Positions 1 through 10,434 of a stretch of 64,000 nt of DNA are shown here, piece by piece (the first letter of the stretch is position 1; each line of letters starts with the position of its first letter). The stretch is from Sphaerotilus uruguayifluvii. Its GTDB lineage: Bacteria; Pseudomonadota; Gammaproteobacteria; Burkholderiales; Burkholderiaceae_C. The stretch spans positions 325,925-389,924 of the forward strand of contig NZ_JABSNM010000001.1 of NCBI RefSeq assembly GCF_013294065.1, read 5' to 3'. The notes under the pieces are model-generated. The model had not been told where the DNA came from. It saw only the letters and a program-made list of their open reading frames with translations, and ran no database searches. Position numbers and translations under genes: made by a program.

Positions 1-323
1 TCGCCAACGTGCTGAAGTGCCGCCCGCCGATGAACCGCAATCCCGAGCCGCAGGAGGTCGCGCAGTGCGAGCCCTTCCTGAAGCGCCAGGTCGAGCTGGT
101 GGCGCCGAAGCTGATCCTGGCGATGGGCCGCTTCGCGGTGCAGTCGATCCTGCAGACCGGCGAGCCGATCGGGCGGCTGCGCGGGCGGGTGCACGCCTAT
201 CACGGCGTTCCGGTGGTGGTGACCTACCACCCGGCCTACCTGCTTCGCAACCCGGCCGACAAGTCGCGCTCCTGGGAGGATCTGTGCCTGGCGCGCGAGG
301 TGCTGCGGCAGGCCGGCGGCTGA
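1..323 (+). CDS. Uracil-DNA glycosylase, family 4 (3' part only)
   Basis: C-terminal part of an iron-sulfur uracil-DNA glycosylase that removes uracil from DNA in base excision repair; the gene enters from the left edge in the frame starting at base 3. Visible features are KCRPP followed about 14 residues later by QCEPFLKRQ, the spacing of cluster cysteines seen in family 4/5 enzymes, then the LILAMGRFA strand and a THPAYLL-like motif (VTYHPAYLLRNP) carrying the catalytic-loop histidine. About 107 residues are present; a whole protein is usually 200-300 aa, so the N-terminal water-activating motif lies outside. The stop TGA is at 321-323. The next gene, corA, is convergent after 15 bases. Family assignment is confident; the exact subfamily cannot be settled without the N-terminus. 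Confidence 0.85.
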   Translation, partial: ANVLKCRPPMNRNPEPQEVAQCEPFLKRQVELVAPKLILAMGRFAVQSILQTGEPIGRLRGRVHAYHGVPVVVTYHPAYLLRNPADKSRSWEDLCLAREVLRQAGG

Positions 324-338
324 GGCCGGTCCCGGCCC

Positions 339-1427
339 TCAGTGGTGGCTGCTGAGGTAGCGCTTGCGCCAGAAGAAGGCGGACAGCCCGATGCCGAGCG
401 CCAGCATCAGCGCCAGCGCGGCCCAGAAGCCGTCGGCGGCGTGGATCAGCGGCAGCGCGTCGAAGTTCATCCCGAAGATGCCGGTCACCAGGTTCAGCGG
501 CAGGAAGATCGCCGTCAGCACGGTGAGGGTGCGCATGATGTCGTTGGTGCGCTGGCCGACCGCCGAGAAATGCATCTGCACCGCGCTCTCGATCGAGGAT
601 TCCAGCCGGCGCACATGGCCGAGCACCCGCTCGATGTGCTCGAGCACGTCGCGCGAGCGCACCCGCAGCAGCTCGCGCTCGCGTCGGGCGTGGTCGTCGG
701 CCTCGGGCGGCCACTCGTCGAGTGCGTCGATCCATTCCTGCACCGCGCTGCGCTGGTCCTCGCAGATGTCCTCGAGCATGTGCAGCGTGTTGCGCGACTC
801 CAGCAGCATCTGCCAGTCGACGCTGCGGCTGCGCGGGCCGAACAGCTCCTGCTGCAGCGTCGCGAGCTGGCGGGTCAGCAGCCGGCGCAGCTCGAGGTAG
901 CTGTCGACCATGTGGTTGACGATGCGCAGCATCAGGTCGGCCGGGCTGGGCGGGATGCGGCTGGCGCCGTTGCCGCCCGCGGGCATCTGCAGCAGCCGCT
1001 GCGCAAAATGCTCGCGCACCTGGCAGTCGGCCGGATGCACCGTCATCAGCAGCCGGTCGTAGACGGCGAAGCCGACCGGGCTGGTGTCGATCGCCTGCAG
1101 TGCGCGCCGCGCCGAGGCCAGCGTGCCGTGCTCCTCGTCGAGAAAGAGCTCGCTGCTGCCCGGCGCCGCCGCGAGCCGGCGAAAGACCATCAGGTCGTAC
1201 CAGGAGGTGTAGTCGAAATGGGAGGGCAGCTGGTTGCTCAGCAGGTCCGAGACATGCAGGTCGACCAGCGGGCCGCAGCCCCACTGGTGCAGCCGCGACT
1301 GCAGCACCGGCACGCCGATCTCGAACTCGCGCCGCGCGCTGGCCACCCAGAGGAAGCCGCGCTCGGGCAGATGGTCGGGCAGGGCGTCGAGCTCGGTGCA
1401 GGTGTCCGCGATCAGGAAGATCCGCAT
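339..1427 (-). CDS. corA: CorA family magnesium/divalent cation transporter
   Basis: Predicted pentameric inner-membrane Mg2+ (or other divalent cation) channel of 362 aa. A long cytoplasmic N-terminal domain (about residues 1-290, largely helical with many charged residues) is followed by two C-terminal membrane segments separated by the signature loop GMNFDALPL, which contains the GMN selectivity motif of CorA/ZntB proteins. The basic tail (FFWRKRYL) after the last helix matches the expected topology. I start at the ATG at 1427 because it opens with MRIFLIAD, a typical beta-strand start; the frame stays open far upstream but only as a shadow over hemB. It lies 14 bases downstream of hemB on the same strand and may be co-transcribed. 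Whether it carries Mg2+, Co2+ or exports Zn2+ cannot be told from sequence. Confidence 0.9.
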   Translation of the reverse strand: MRIFLIADTCTELDALPDHLPERGFLWVASARREFEIGVPVLQSRLHQWGCGPLVDLHVSDLLSNQLPSHFDYTSWYDLMVFRRLAAAPGSSELFLDEEHGTLASARRALQAIDTSPVGFAVYDRLLMTVHPADCQVREHFAQRLLQMPAGGNGASRIPPSPADLMLRIVNHMVDSYLELRRLLTRQLATLQQELFGPRSRSVDWQMLLESRNTLHMLEDICEDQRSAVQEWIDALDEWPPEADDHARRERELLRVRSRDVLEHIERVLGHVRRLESSIESAVQMHFSAVGQRTNDIMRTLTVLTAIFLPLNLVTGIFGMNFDALPLIHAADGFWAALALMLALGIGLSAFFWRKRYLSSHH

Positions 1428-1441
1428 CGGCCGCACGGGCT

Positions 1442-2714
<1,273 letters not shown>

Positions 2715-2821
2715 GGGTCGCCCTTTTGCGTCTCCGGACGCATGCCGCGACGAGAACATCGTGCATCCGGCGGCCTTCGAGCGCCATTCGCCGTGAAGTC
2801 GGCGGTCTGGCGCCGGGGCGT

Positions 2822-3595
2822 TCAGCGCGCCTGCATCGCCGGCCGGCCCGAACCGCCGCCGATCACCGGGGTGCCGTCGATCGACACGTCCACGCTTTCC
2901 TCGTCCAGCCGCACCGGCTGGGTTGCATGCAGTTCGTCGAACCAGGTGCTGCGCGGCGGATCCAGATCCTCGCGGCCCGGGCGGCGATGGCGTCCGAAGT
3001 CGAGCGGGCTGGTGTCGGGGCCGGCGTCGACATGGCGGTCGGCCTGCAGGTCCTCGGGCAGCAGCGTGCGGCGCACCGCGACCGGATCGGGCAGGAAGGC
3101 CTCGTTCCAGACATGCAGCGGGATGCCGGTGGCGCGCAGCACGCGCTCGACGCGCTGATGGCGCTTGCGGGCGCGCTCGGACTCCATCTTGTCGGCCTGT
3201 CGCACCTCGATGACCGCCAGCACGTTGGAGGCGGCGTCGCAGACCATCAGGTCGACGCAGACATGGCCGACGCGGCGCAGCCACTCGACATACGACAGCC
3301 GGGTCGGCACCTTGATGAAATGCGACAGCGGCACCTGCGCGAGGATCAGGTGGTCGGGCATCGCGCGGCGCAGCACTTCCATCGCGCGCTGGTGGCGCAC
3401 CGTCAGCACCCGGGTGGCTTCGGGCGGCCAGCCGATGACGGTGTCGACGGCGTCGAGCGAGCGCGGCCGTCCCGGCCGGTTCACGTCCTGCCGGCGCTGC
3501 GCCAGCTGGCGCCACAGCCAGACGATCACCGCCGCACCGACGCAGACCGCGATCAGCAGTCCGCCATTCGAGAAATCGACAGATGGAAAATTCAT
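2822..3595 (-). CDS. DUF2726 domain protein with N-terminal membrane anchor
   Basis: 257-aa protein of unknown function. Residues about 11-30 form one hydrophobic segment ending in WLWRQLAQRRQ, so it is probably anchored in the inner membrane with a cytoplasmic body. Residues about 60-175 match the DUF2726 type: an N-terminal QRAMEVLRRAMP helix, then VDLMVCDAASNVLAVIEV, where the spaced acidic residues and the following K/R-rich helix resemble the core of restriction-endonuclease-like folds. That nuclease link is known only as a fold relation; activity here is inference. The C-terminal about 80 residues are Pro/Arg/Asp-rich and probably disordered. It stands alone between the sRNA candidate and ffh, with two TGTAACAG-type repeats upstream. 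Confidence 0.75.
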   Translation of the reverse strand: MNFPSVDFSNGGLLIAVCVGAAVIVWLWRQLAQRRQDVNRPGRPRSLDAVDTVIGWPPEATRVLTVRHQRAMEVLRRAMPDHLILAQVPLSHFIKVPTRLSYVEWLRRVGHVCVDLMVCDAASNVLAVIEVRQADKMESERARKRHQRVERVLRATGIPLHVWNEAFLPDPVAVRRTLLPEDLQADRHVDAGPDTSPLDFGRHRRPGREDLDPPRSTWFDELHATQPVRLDEESVDVSIDGTPVIGGGSGRPAMQAR

Positions 3596-3651
3596 TCCGT
3601 CAAGCTACCTGTGCCGGTGCCTGACGTCAATCCCGTCAAAGGTGTGATGGA

Positions 3652-3699
3652 TGTAACAGGTTCGGGGCGGTCCAGACACCCGGTCGGTGCGCTGTTACA
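3652..3699. promoter_or_regulatory. Inverted TGTAACAG repeat pair upstream of the DUF2726 gene
   Basis: TGTAACAG at 3652-3659 is repeated inverted as CTGTTACA at 3692-3699, centres 40 bases apart; the second copy lies within the self-complementary CTGTTACAG. It sits in the region between ffh and the DUF2726 gene, about 60-100 bases upstream of the latter, and could be a paired operator. No known regulator is assigned. Confidence 0.35.
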
Positions 3700-3753
3700 G
3701 GCGTGAGACCCTGTCGGCGAAACACCCTGGCGGGTGTCGCGCCGATGCATCGA

Positions 3754-5148
3754 TCAGAAGCCCATGCCGCCCATGCCCCCCATGCCGCCGCCCATGCCGG
3801 GCAGGCCCTTCTTGCCGCCGAAGCGCTTCATCATCTTCATCAGGCCGCCGCCCTTCATCTTCTTCATCATGGTCTGCATCTGCTCGAACTGGTTGAGCAG
3901 GCGGTTGACCTCCTGGACCTGCACGCCCGCGCCGGTGGCGATGCGGCGCTTGCGGCTGGCCTTGATGAGCTCGGGCTTGCGACGCTCCAGCGGCGTCATC
4001 GAGCGGATGATGCCCTCCATGCGGCGCACGTCGCGCTCGGCCTTGTCCATGTCGGCCTGGCCGGCCTTGGCGGCGATCTCGGTGGGCAGCTTGTCGATCA
4101 GGCCGGAGAGGCCGCCCATCTTCTTCATCTGGCTGATCTGCGCCAGGAAGTCGTCGAGGTCGAAGTCGCCGCCGCCCTTGACCTTCTCGGCGAGCTTCTG
4201 CGCGGCCTGGATGTCGACGCCCTTCTGCACCTCCTCGACCAGCGCGACGATGTCGCCCATGCCGAGCACGCGCCCGGCGTGGCGGTCGGCGTCGAAGACC
4301 TCCAGGCCGTCGATCTTCTCGGACACGCCGGCGAACTTGATCGGCGCGCCGGTGATCTGGCGCACCGACAGCGCCGCGCCGCCGCGGCTGTCGCCGTCGA
4401 GCTTGGTCAGCACGATGCCGGTCAGCGGCAGCGCCTCCTTGAAGGCGCGCGCGGTGTTGATCGCGTCCTGGCCCTGCATCGCGTCGACGACGAACAGCGT
4501 CTCGACCGGGTCGAGCGTGGCATGCAGGTCGCGGATCTCGGCCATCAGCGCCTCGTCGATCGCCAGGCGGCCGGCGGTGTCGACGATCAGCACGTCGAAG
4601 AAGTGCTTGCGGGCGTAGTCCAGCGCGGCCAGCGCGATGTCGCGCGGCTTCTGCTCGCCGGTGGAGGGAAACCACTCGCCGCCGGCCTGCTTCGTCACGG
4701 TCTTGAGCTGCTCGATCGCGGCGGGGCGGTAGACGTCGGCCGAGACGGTCAGCACCTTTTTCTTGCGGCGCTCGATCAGGTGCCGGGTCAGCTTGGCGGT
4801 GGTGGTGGTCTTGCCCGCGCCCTGCAGGCCGGCCATCAGGATGATCGCCGGCGGCTGCGTGGCCAGGTTCAGGTCGGCCACGCCCTCGCCCATGGTCGCG
4901 GCGAGCTCCTTCTGCACGATGCTCACCAGCACCTGGCCCGGGGTCAGCGAGGTCGCGACCTCGGCGCCGAGCGCGCGCTCCTTGACGCGGGCGATGAAGT
5001 CGCGCACCACCGGCAGCGCCACGTCGGCCTCCAGCAGGGCCATGCGCACCTCGCGCAGCATGTCCTGCACGTTCGACTCGGTGATGCGGGCCTGGCCGCG
5101 CATCGTCTTGACCATGCGTGACAGGCGTTCAGAAAGGGCGGAGGCCAT
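3754..5148 (-). CDS. ffh: Signal recognition particle protein Ffh
   Basis: GTPase subunit of the signal recognition particle; with 4.5S RNA it binds signal sequences of nascent membrane proteins and delivers ribosomes to FtsY. The 464-aa protein has the N-domain helices (1-90), the G domain with P-loop GLQGAGKTTTTAKL near residue 106, DTAGRL, and TKLDGDSRGGAALS, then a C-terminal M domain (from about 320) ending in a methionine/glycine-rich tail (MKKMKGGGLMKMMKRF and GMGGGMGGMGGMGF). The RNA-binding segment IIRSMTPLERRKP followed by ASRKRRIATGAG is intact. The start MASALSERLS at 5148 is standard. It is divergent from the CcsA-like gene 32 bases away. A short hairpin (ACACCC/GGGTGT, 3722-3737) lies just downstream and may act as a weak terminator. 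Confidence 0.97.
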   Translation of the reverse strand: MASALSERLSRMVKTMRGQARITESNVQDMLREVRMALLEADVALPVVRDFIARVKERALGAEVATSLTPGQVLVSIVQKELAATMGEGVADLNLATQPPAIILMAGLQGAGKTTTTAKLTRHLIERRKKKVLTVSADVYRPAAIEQLKTVTKQAGGEWFPSTGEQKPRDIALAALDYARKHFFDVLIVDTAGRLAIDEALMAEIRDLHATLDPVETLFVVDAMQGQDAINTARAFKEALPLTGIVLTKLDGDSRGGAALSVRQITGAPIKFAGVSEKIDGLEVFDADRHAGRVLGMGDIVALVEEVQKGVDIQAAQKLAEKVKGGGDFDLDDFLAQISQMKKMGGLSGLIDKLPTEIAAKAGQADMDKAERDVRRMEGIIRSMTPLERRKPELIKASRKRRIATGAGVQVQEVNRLLNQFEQMQTMMKKMKGGGLMKMMKRFGGKKGLPGMGGGMGGMGGMGF

Positions 5149-5180
5149 CGGGTGTCCCGGGTGAGGAGGATTAGTACACT

Positions 5181-6020
5181 GTGCGGGTGATTCTATCGAC
5201 CCCCATGTCTCCCGGCCTGTCCCCGTGGCTGGTGCCGTCGCTGGCGGCGCTGGCGGGCTATGTGCTGGCGATGCTGCCCGGTGCGCAGGGCTGGCGCCAT
5301 CGGCTGCTGCCGCTGGCCTGGATCGCGCATGGCCTGGCCGGCGTGATGCATCTGTTCGGTCTCGGCGAGGGCGTGTCCGGCGTGCGCTTCGGCTTCGCGC
5401 CGGCGCTGGCGGCCACCGCCTGGATGGTGATCGGCCTGCATGCGCTGGAGAGCCGCTTCCTGCCGGTGCCGGCGGTGCGGCGCTGGCTGGCGACCGCCGG
5501 CGCGGTGACGCTGGCGCTGGCGGCGCTGTTCCCGGGCGAGGGCCTGCACGCGGGCTCGCCGTGGGCGCCGCTGCACTGGATGATGGGGCTCGCCTCCTAC
5601 GGGCTGGTCGCGGCGGCGGTGCTGCATGCGGCCTGGCTGGACCGGGCCGAGCGCCTGCTGCGCGACCGCGCGCGTGCGGTGCGGCTGGAGCCGACCGGGC
5701 GGCCGGGGCTGCCGCTGCTGACGCTGGAGCGGCTGACCTACCGCTTCGTGGCCGCCGGCTTCGCGATGCTGACGCTGGCGCTGCTGCTGGGCGCCTGGTT
5801 CACGCCGGTCTGGCACTGGGACCACAAGACGGTGTTCTCGCTGCTGGGCTGGGTGGTGCTGGCCGGGCTGCTGGCCGGGCGGCGCTTCTTCGGCTGGCGC
5901 GGCCGGCGCGCGACGCGCTGGCTGTATGCCGGCGGCGTGCTGCTGCTGCTGGCCTATGTCGGCTCGCGCTTCGTGATGGAGGTGCTGCTGCACCGTCCGC
6001 TCGGCGCGGTCGGTCTGTAG
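5181..6020 (+). CDS. CcsA/YpjD-family inner-membrane cytochrome c assembly-like protein
   Basis: Polytopic membrane protein of 279 aa (271 if the ATG at 5205 is used) from the CytC_asm (CcmC/CcsA) family. About eight hydrophobic helices are visible. Conserved histidines occur in LHWMMGLASYGL and HWDHKTVFSLLGWVVL, the latter matching the haem-handling region of this family. Homologues in this position next to ffh are usually named YpjD; they are thought to take part in haem or quinone handling but are not the dedicated CcsB of System II, which is encoded separately at 37.4 kb. Start: the GTG at 5181 has GAGGAGGA ten bases upstream, whereas the ATG at 5205 has none, so I prefer 5181 with reservation. 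Confidence 0.85.
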   Translation: MRVILSTPMSPGLSPWLVPSLAALAGYVLAMLPGAQGWRHRLLPLAWIAHGLAGVMHLFGLGEGVSGVRFGFAPALAATAWMVIGLHALESRFLPVPAVRRWLATAGAVTLALAALFPGEGLHAGSPWAPLHWMMGLASYGLVAAAVLHAAWLDRAERLLRDRARAVRLEPTGRPGLPLLTLERLTYRFVAAGFAMLTLALLLGAWFTPVWHWDHKTVFSLLGWVVLAGLLAGRRFFGWRGRRATRWLYAGGVLLLLAYVGSRFVMEVLLHRPLGAVGL

Positions 6021-6044
6021 CGGCCGGACGAGGGGAGCGGGCCG

Positions 6045-6308
6045 ATGGGCAAGCTGCTGCTGATGGTGATGCTGGGGCTGGCATTCGTGTGGTGGCTGCG
6101 CGGCGGGGCGCGGCGCGATGCCGGCGGGTCGGCGCGCGCGCCGGCCGCAGGTCCGGCCGGCGCGGGCTCCGCGCTGCAGACCATGGTGCGCTGCGCGCAC
6201 TGCGGCCTGCACCTGCCGCAGGCCGAGGCGCTCGAGCACGAGGGCCAGGCCTACTGCGGCCGCCTGCACCGCCTGGCCGGTCCGCGCGCGCCCTACGCCC
6301 GCCGCTGA
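6045..6308 (+). CDS. PP0621-like small membrane-anchored zinc-ribbon protein
   Basis: 87-aa protein with an N-terminal hydrophobic segment (MGKLLLMVMLGLAFVWWL), a linker rich in Ala/Gly, and a C-terminal MVRCAHCGLHLPQAEAL ... YCGRLHR module in which CxxC plus a later CGxLH probably bind one zinc. Proteins like this are found between the CcsA-like gene and pilS in many beta- and gammaproteobacteria and carry the family name PP0621. Function unknown. It lies 24 bases after the CcsA-like gene and 19 bases before pilS, all on one strand, so the five genes from 5181 to 10426 look like a single transcription unit. Confidence 0.8.
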   Translation: MGKLLLMVMLGLAFVWWLRGGARRDAGGSARAPAAGPAGAGSALQTMVRCAHCGLHLPQAEALEHEGQAYCGRLHRLAGPRAPYARR

Positions 6309-6327
6309 GCGGCCGGCCGGTGTGGCG

Positions 6328-8310
6328 ATGAGCGACAGCACGGCCCGTCCCGGCGCGAAGCGCGGCAGCCCCTGGTTCGCGACGATGGCCTTCGGCCTGG
6401 ACCGCGGCTCTCCGCTCGACACCGACCTGCCGCCCGACAGCCGGCCCGACAGCACCGGCCTGCAGGCGGACGGCCCGTCCTCGCCGGGGCTGCCGCCGGT
6501 GGCGCCCTTCGTGCGCCGGAACGCATCTCGCGCCGCCGCGAGCGGGGAGGGCACCGGCGCCGACGCCGCGCAGGCCGCCGGCGAGCGCGAGCACGAGCCC
6601 CCGGAGCGGCGCCGCCGCGAGCCGCCGGCGCCCTTCCTGCGGCTGTTCCGCGCCTTCTCGATCGCGCGCACGCTGCTCGGGCTGCTGCTGCTGGGCATCC
6701 AGGTGCTGGTGGTGGTCTACCTGGGCGGGCGCTCGCAGTGGCCCTCGCTGGGCGTGTGCGCGCTGCAGGTGGCGGCGGCGCTGGCGGTGCTGGCCTGGCC
6801 GGTGCCGCCCGACGGCTACATGGCGGCCTCGGGCCGGCTGCGCGGGCGCTGGGCGATGGCCACCGTCGCGGTCGACCTGAGCGCCTTCACGCTGCTGCTG
6901 GCGCTGTCCGGGGCGTCGGTCAACGCGGTGGCGCTGTACATGCTGCCGGTGCTGATGGCCGCGACGCTGATGCCGCGCCGGCCGGCGCTCGGCGTGGCCT
7001 CGACGGCGGCGCTGCTGATGCTGGTGGCGGCCTGGTGGAGCACCAGCTCGCCGGCGGAGCTGGCCACCGCGATGATGCAGGCCGGCATCGCCGGCGGCGG
7101 CGTGCTGACCGCCGCGGCGCTGGCCGGCGAGCTGGCCGACCGCCTGGCGCGCCAGGAGCTGGCCGCGCGCAGCACGCTCGAGCTGGCCCGCCAGCAGGCG
7201 CGGCTGAACCGGCTGATGATCGAGGAGATGCAGGACGGCGTGATGGTCGCCGACCGCCGCGGCCGCATCCAGGCGGCCAATCCGGCGGCGCTGCAGCTGA
7301 TCGGCGCGCGCATGGGCGCGCGCTTCGAGCCCTTCGACCTCGACCTGCTGCCGGCCTGGCAGCCGATGCGCGACGCGCTGGTGCAGGCCTTCGCCGACGG
7401 GGCCTGGCCGGAGTCCGGGCGCGAGCTGGCGCTGAAGCTGCCCGGGCCCGGCGGCGACGAGCGCCATGCGCAGGAGCGGCCGCTGCGGCTGCGCATGCGC
7501 TTCACCCGGCGCCGCGCCCGCTCCGGCGAGGCGCTGTGCGTGCTCTTTCTCGAGGACGTGCGCACGCTGCGCGCGCGCGAGCGCCAGGAGCGGCTGGCGG
7601 CGATGGGCCGGGTCTCGGCCGGCATCGCGCACGAGATCCGCAATCCGCTGGCGGCGATCGCGCAGGCCAACGCGCTGCTGGCCGAGGACCTGTCCGGCGA
7701 TCCGGCGCAGCAGCGGCTGGCGCGCATCGTCGCCGATAACGTCGTGCGGCTGCAGCGCATCGTCGACGATGTCGCCGAGGTCTCGCCGGGCGCGCCGCGC
7801 GAGGCGCCGGTGATCGACCTGGGCGCGCAGGTCGCGGCGCTGTGCGCCGACTGGGCGCGCACCGCCGGCATCGCCGCCGCGCGCGACGCGGTGCTCTTCG
7901 TCGATCCGGGCGACGGGGCGCTGCCGGTGCGCTTCGACGTCGAGCACCTGCGCCGGGTGCTGGTCAACCTGCTCGACAATGCGCTGCGCCACGGCAGCGG
8001 CCAGCCGCATGCGGTCTGGGTGCGCGCCTGCGCGCGGCCGCAGGGGCTGATCGAGCTGTCGGTGGCCAGCGACGGCGAGGTGATCTCGCCCGAGGTCGAG
8101 CCGCACCTGTTCGAGCCCTTCTTCTCGACGCGCAGCCGCGGCACCGGCCTGGGGCTGTACATCTGCCGCGAGCTGTGCGGGCGCTACCGCGCCTCGATCG
8201 AGTTCCGCCCGCGCGGCCCCGGCGCGCGCCACCGCAATGTCTTCGTCGTCACGATGCCGCGGGTCGCGCTGGCGTCGGCGGCACCGTCGACGCCGCCCTC
8301 CGCATCATGA
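6328..8310 (+). CDS. pilS: PilS-type sensor histidine kinase
   Basis: Membrane sensor kinase (660 aa), probably controlling type IV pilus or related genes through the adjacent PilR-type regulator. Residues 1-110 form a Pro/Arg-rich cytoplasmic extension, then several membrane helices (about 115-285), a PAS-like segment ([20 protein letters not shown]), and the HisKA domain with phospho-acceptor His435 in [14 protein letters not shown]. The ATPase domain has the N box [10 protein letters not shown] and the G2 box [12 protein letters not shown]. The G1 box reads SDGEV where DxGxG is expected, so the adenine-contacting Asp and the second Gly are replaced; whether this lowers ATP binding or is a lineage variant is unknown. 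The ATG at 6328 is the only start giving a sensible N-terminus after the previous stop. Its stop overlaps the start of pilR (ATGA). Confidence 0.87.
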   Translation: MSDSTARPGAKRGSPWFATMAFGLDRGSPLDTDLPPDSRPDSTGLQADGPSSPGLPPVAPFVRRNASRAAASGEGTGADAAQAAGEREHEPPERRRREPPAPFLRLFRAFSIARTLLGLLLLGIQVLVVVYLGGRSQWPSLGVCALQVAAALAVLAWPVPPDGYMAASGRLRGRWAMATVAVDLSAFTLLLALSGASVNAVALYMLPVLMAATLMPRRPALGVASTAALLMLVAAWWSTSSPAELATAMMQAGIAGGGVLTAAALAGELADRLARQELAARSTLELARQQARLNRLMIEEMQDGVMVADRRGRIQAANPAALQLIGARMGARFEPFDLDLLPAWQPMRDALVQAFADGAWPESGRELALKLPGPGGDERHAQERPLRLRMRFTRRRARSGEALCVLFLEDVRTLRARERQERLAAMGRVSAGIAHEIRNPLAAIAQANALLAEDLSGDPAQQRLARIVADNVVRLQRIVDDVAEVSPGAPREAPVIDLGAQVAALCADWARTAGIAAARDAVLFVDPGDGALPVRFDVEHLRRVLVNLLDNALRHGSGQPHAVWVRACARPQGLIELSVASDGEVISPEVEPHLFEPFFSTRSRGTGLGLYICRELCGRYRASIEFRPRGPGARHRNVFVVTMPRVALASAAPSTPPSAS

Positions 8311-9809
8311 GCCCGCCTCCGTCCCCGTCTCCCGCCGCGCCGGCGGCTTCCGTCCCGCCTCGCCTGCTTGTCGTCGACGACGAGCCGGACCTGTGCACGC
8401 TCTACGAGCTCGCGCTGCTGCGCGAGGGCTGCGACGTCGAGACGGCGTCCTGCGTCGAGGAGGCCTGGGGGCTGCTGCAGGCGCGGCGCTTCGATGCCGT
8501 CATCACCGACATGCGCCTGCCCGACGGCAACGGGCTGGAGCTGCTGCGCCGGCTCGAGCAGGCCGGCCGGCCCGAGAAGACGCTGGTCATCACCGCCTAC
8601 GGCTCGGCCGAGAACGCGGTGCAGGCGCTCAAGGCGGGCGCCTTCGACTATCTGACCAAGCCGGTCGACCTGCGCCAGTTCCGCAGCGTCGTCGCCTCGG
8701 CGCTCGGCCGGGTGCCGGCGCCGCCGAAGGCCGCGGCCGCCGCGGCGCCGGCCGGCGCGGCCGCGGCGGCGCTGCAGCGCCTGTCGGGCCAGTCGGCGGC
8801 GATGCGCCAGGTGCGCGAGATGATCGGCAAGGTCGCGCGCGGCATGGCACCGGTGCTGGTGCACGGCGAGTCGGGCACCGGCAAGGAGCTGGTCGCGCGT
8901 GCGGTGCACCAGGTCAGCCACCGCGCGGCCCAGCCCTTCATCGCGGTCAACTGCGGCGCGATTCCCGAGCACCTCCTCGAGGCGGAGTTCTTCGGCCATC
9001 GCAAGGGCGCCTTCACCGGCGCCAGCGAGGACCGCGAGGGCTTCTTCCAGGCCGCGGCCGGCGGCACGCTCTTCCTCGACGAGATCGGCGAGCTGCCGCT
9101 GGCGATGCAGAGCAAGCTGCTGCGCGCGATCCAGGAGCGCGCGGTGCGCCCGGTCGGCGCGGTCGGCGAGACCGCGCTCGACGTGCGCATCGTCAGCGCG
9201 ACGCACCGCGACCTGGAGGCCGAGGTGCGCGCCGGGCGCTTCCGCCAGGACCTGTTCTACCGCCTGAACGTCATCCAGCTGCGCGTGCCGCCGCTGCGCG
9301 AGCGGCTCGACGACCTGCCGCTGCTGTGCGGCGCGGTGCTGGCGCGCATCGCGGCCGAGTCCGGGCTGGTCGCGCCGCCGCGGCTGACGCCGGCGGCGCT
9401 GGCGCGGCTGGCCACGCACGACTTTCCCGGCAACGTGCGCGAGCTGGAGAACCTGCTGCACCGCGCCGTCGCGCTGTCGGGCGGGGGCGTGATCGACGCG
9501 GACGATCTCGGCCTGGGCGACTGCGGCGGACCGGCCGCGGTGGCGGGGCCGCTCGCCGGCACGGCGGACGAGGCGGCCGCCGTGCCGGTGCGCGCCGGCG
9601 AGGCTCCGCTGCCCTGCGACCTGATGGCCCATCTCGACGAGGTCGAGCGCGAGGTGCTGGTGCGCGCGCTGGCGCTGCACCGCGGCAACCGCACCGCCGC
9701 CGGCGCGGCCATCGGCCTGACGCTGCGCCAGATGCGCTACCGCATGAGCCGGCTGGGCGTGCAGGCCGCCGGCGACGGTGGCGACGAGGGCGAGGAGGGC
9801 GGCGCATGA
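8307..9809 (+). CDS. pilR: PilR-type sigma54-dependent response regulator
   Basis: NtrC-family activator of 500 aa, partner of the preceding kinase. Receiver domain (about 18-135): [10 protein letters not shown], phospho-acceptor Asp68 in ITDMRLPDG, and YLTKPVD with the conserved Lys. AAA+ domain (about 165-400): Walker [16 protein letters not shown], the sigma54-contact loop GAFTGA fully conserved, Walker [15 protein letters not shown], and the sensor/arginine-finger region through [16 protein letters not shown]. The C-terminal Fis-type helix-turn-helix ([20 protein letters not shown]) binds DNA. The intact GAFTGA loop means it should activate sigma54 promoters, classically pilA; no pilin gene lies in this window. 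It is translationally coupled at both ends: ATGA overlap with pilS and with ampD. Confidence 0.92.
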   Translation: MSPPPSPSPAAPAASVPPRLLVVDDEPDLCTLYELALLREGCDVETASCVEEAWGLLQARRFDAVITDMRLPDGNGLELLRRLEQAGRPEKTLVITAYGSAENAVQALKAGAFDYLTKPVDLRQFRSVVASALGRVPAPPKAAAAAAPAGAAAAALQRLSGQSAAMRQVREMIGKVARGMAPVLVHGESGTGKELVARAVHQVSHRAAQPFIAVNCGAIPEHLLEAEFFGHRKGAFTGASEDREGFFQAAAGGTLFLDEIGELPLAMQSKLLRAIQERAVRPVGAVGETALDVRIVSATHRDLEAEVRAGRFRQDLFYRLNVIQLRVPPLRERLDDLPLLCGAVLARIAAESGLVAPPRLTPAALARLATHDFPGNVRELENLLHRAVALSGGGVIDADDLGLGDCGGPAAVAGPLAGTADEAAAVPVRAGEAPLPCDLMAHLDEVEREVLVRALALHRGNRTAAGAAIGLTLRQMRYRMSRLGVQAAGDGGDEGEEGGA

Positions 9810-10426
9810 GCCCGGTCGCCGCGCGGCGCCGCCAGCCCGCACCGACGCCCGTCTCGCCCTGGCAGGACGGCTGGCACCGCGACGCGCGCCGGGTGCCGAG
9901 CCCGAACTTCGGGCTGCGCCCCCCGGGTCGGGCGGTCGAGCTGGCGCTCATCCACTCGATCAGCCTGCCGCCGGGGCGCTACGGCGGCGACGCGATCGAG
10001 CGGCTGTTCACCAACCGGCTCGATCCGGCCGCGCATCCCTATTTCGCCGGTCTGGCCGGGCTGGAGGTGTCGGCGCATTTCCTGATCCGGCGCGATGGCG
10101 AGCTGGTGCAGTTCGTGGCGGTCGACGGGCGGGCCTGGCATGCCGGGCGCTCGTCGTGGCGCGGCGTCGACAACTGCAACGACCATTCGCTCGGCATCGA
10201 GCTGGAAGGGCTGGAGGGACACCCCTTCCGTGCCGCCCAGTACCGCGCGCTGGCTCGCCTGCTGAGACAGGCCGCGCAGGCCTGGCCGATCCTCGAGGCG
10301 GTCGGCCACGAGCATGTCGCGCCCGGGCGCAAGCACGATCCGGGCGCAGGCTTCGACTGGCGCCGGCTGGCGCGCCACCTCGGCGCGCACAAGCCGCTCC
10401 TGCCGCTCCTGTCAAGAGGCACATGA
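9806..10426 (+). CDS. ampD: 1,6-anhydro-N-acetylmuramyl-L-alanine amidase AmpD
   Basis: Cytosolic zinc amidase (206 aa) that cleaves the peptide from anhydro-muropeptides during cell-wall recycling; loss of AmpD derepresses AmpC beta-lactamase in species that have AmpR. The amidase_2 fold shows the first zinc histidine in [13 protein letters not shown], the [17 protein letters not shown] strand, [22 protein letters not shown], and the distal zinc ligands in [15 protein letters not shown]. The order and spacing are those of AmpD rather than periplasmic AmiD; no signal peptide is present. The start ATG at 9806 overlaps the pilR stop. Last gene of the 5.2-10.4 kb unit; the NrdR-regulated nrdA promoter begins nine bases after its stop. 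Confidence 0.94.
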   Translation: MSPVAARRRQPAPTPVSPWQDGWHRDARRVPSPNFGLRPPGRAVELALIHSISLPPGRYGGDAIERLFTNRLDPAAHPYFAGLAGLEVSAHFLIRRDGELVQFVAVDGRAWHAGRSSWRGVDNCNDHSLGIELEGLEGHPFRAAQYRALARLLRQAAQAWPILEAVGHEHVAPGRKHDPGAGFDWRRLARHLGAHKPLLPLLSRGT

Positions 10427-10434
10427 ACTGAGGG

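Noticed and set aside
3754-3860. Met/Gly-rich repeat at the end of ffh as an independent repeat element
   Set aside because: It is the normal methionine-rich signal-sequence-binding tail of the Ffh M domain.
5800-8232. 810-codon open frame antisense to pilS and its neighbours
   Set aside because: Shadow of the CcsA-like gene, PP0621-like gene and pilS, all of which have recognisable motifs on the other strand.
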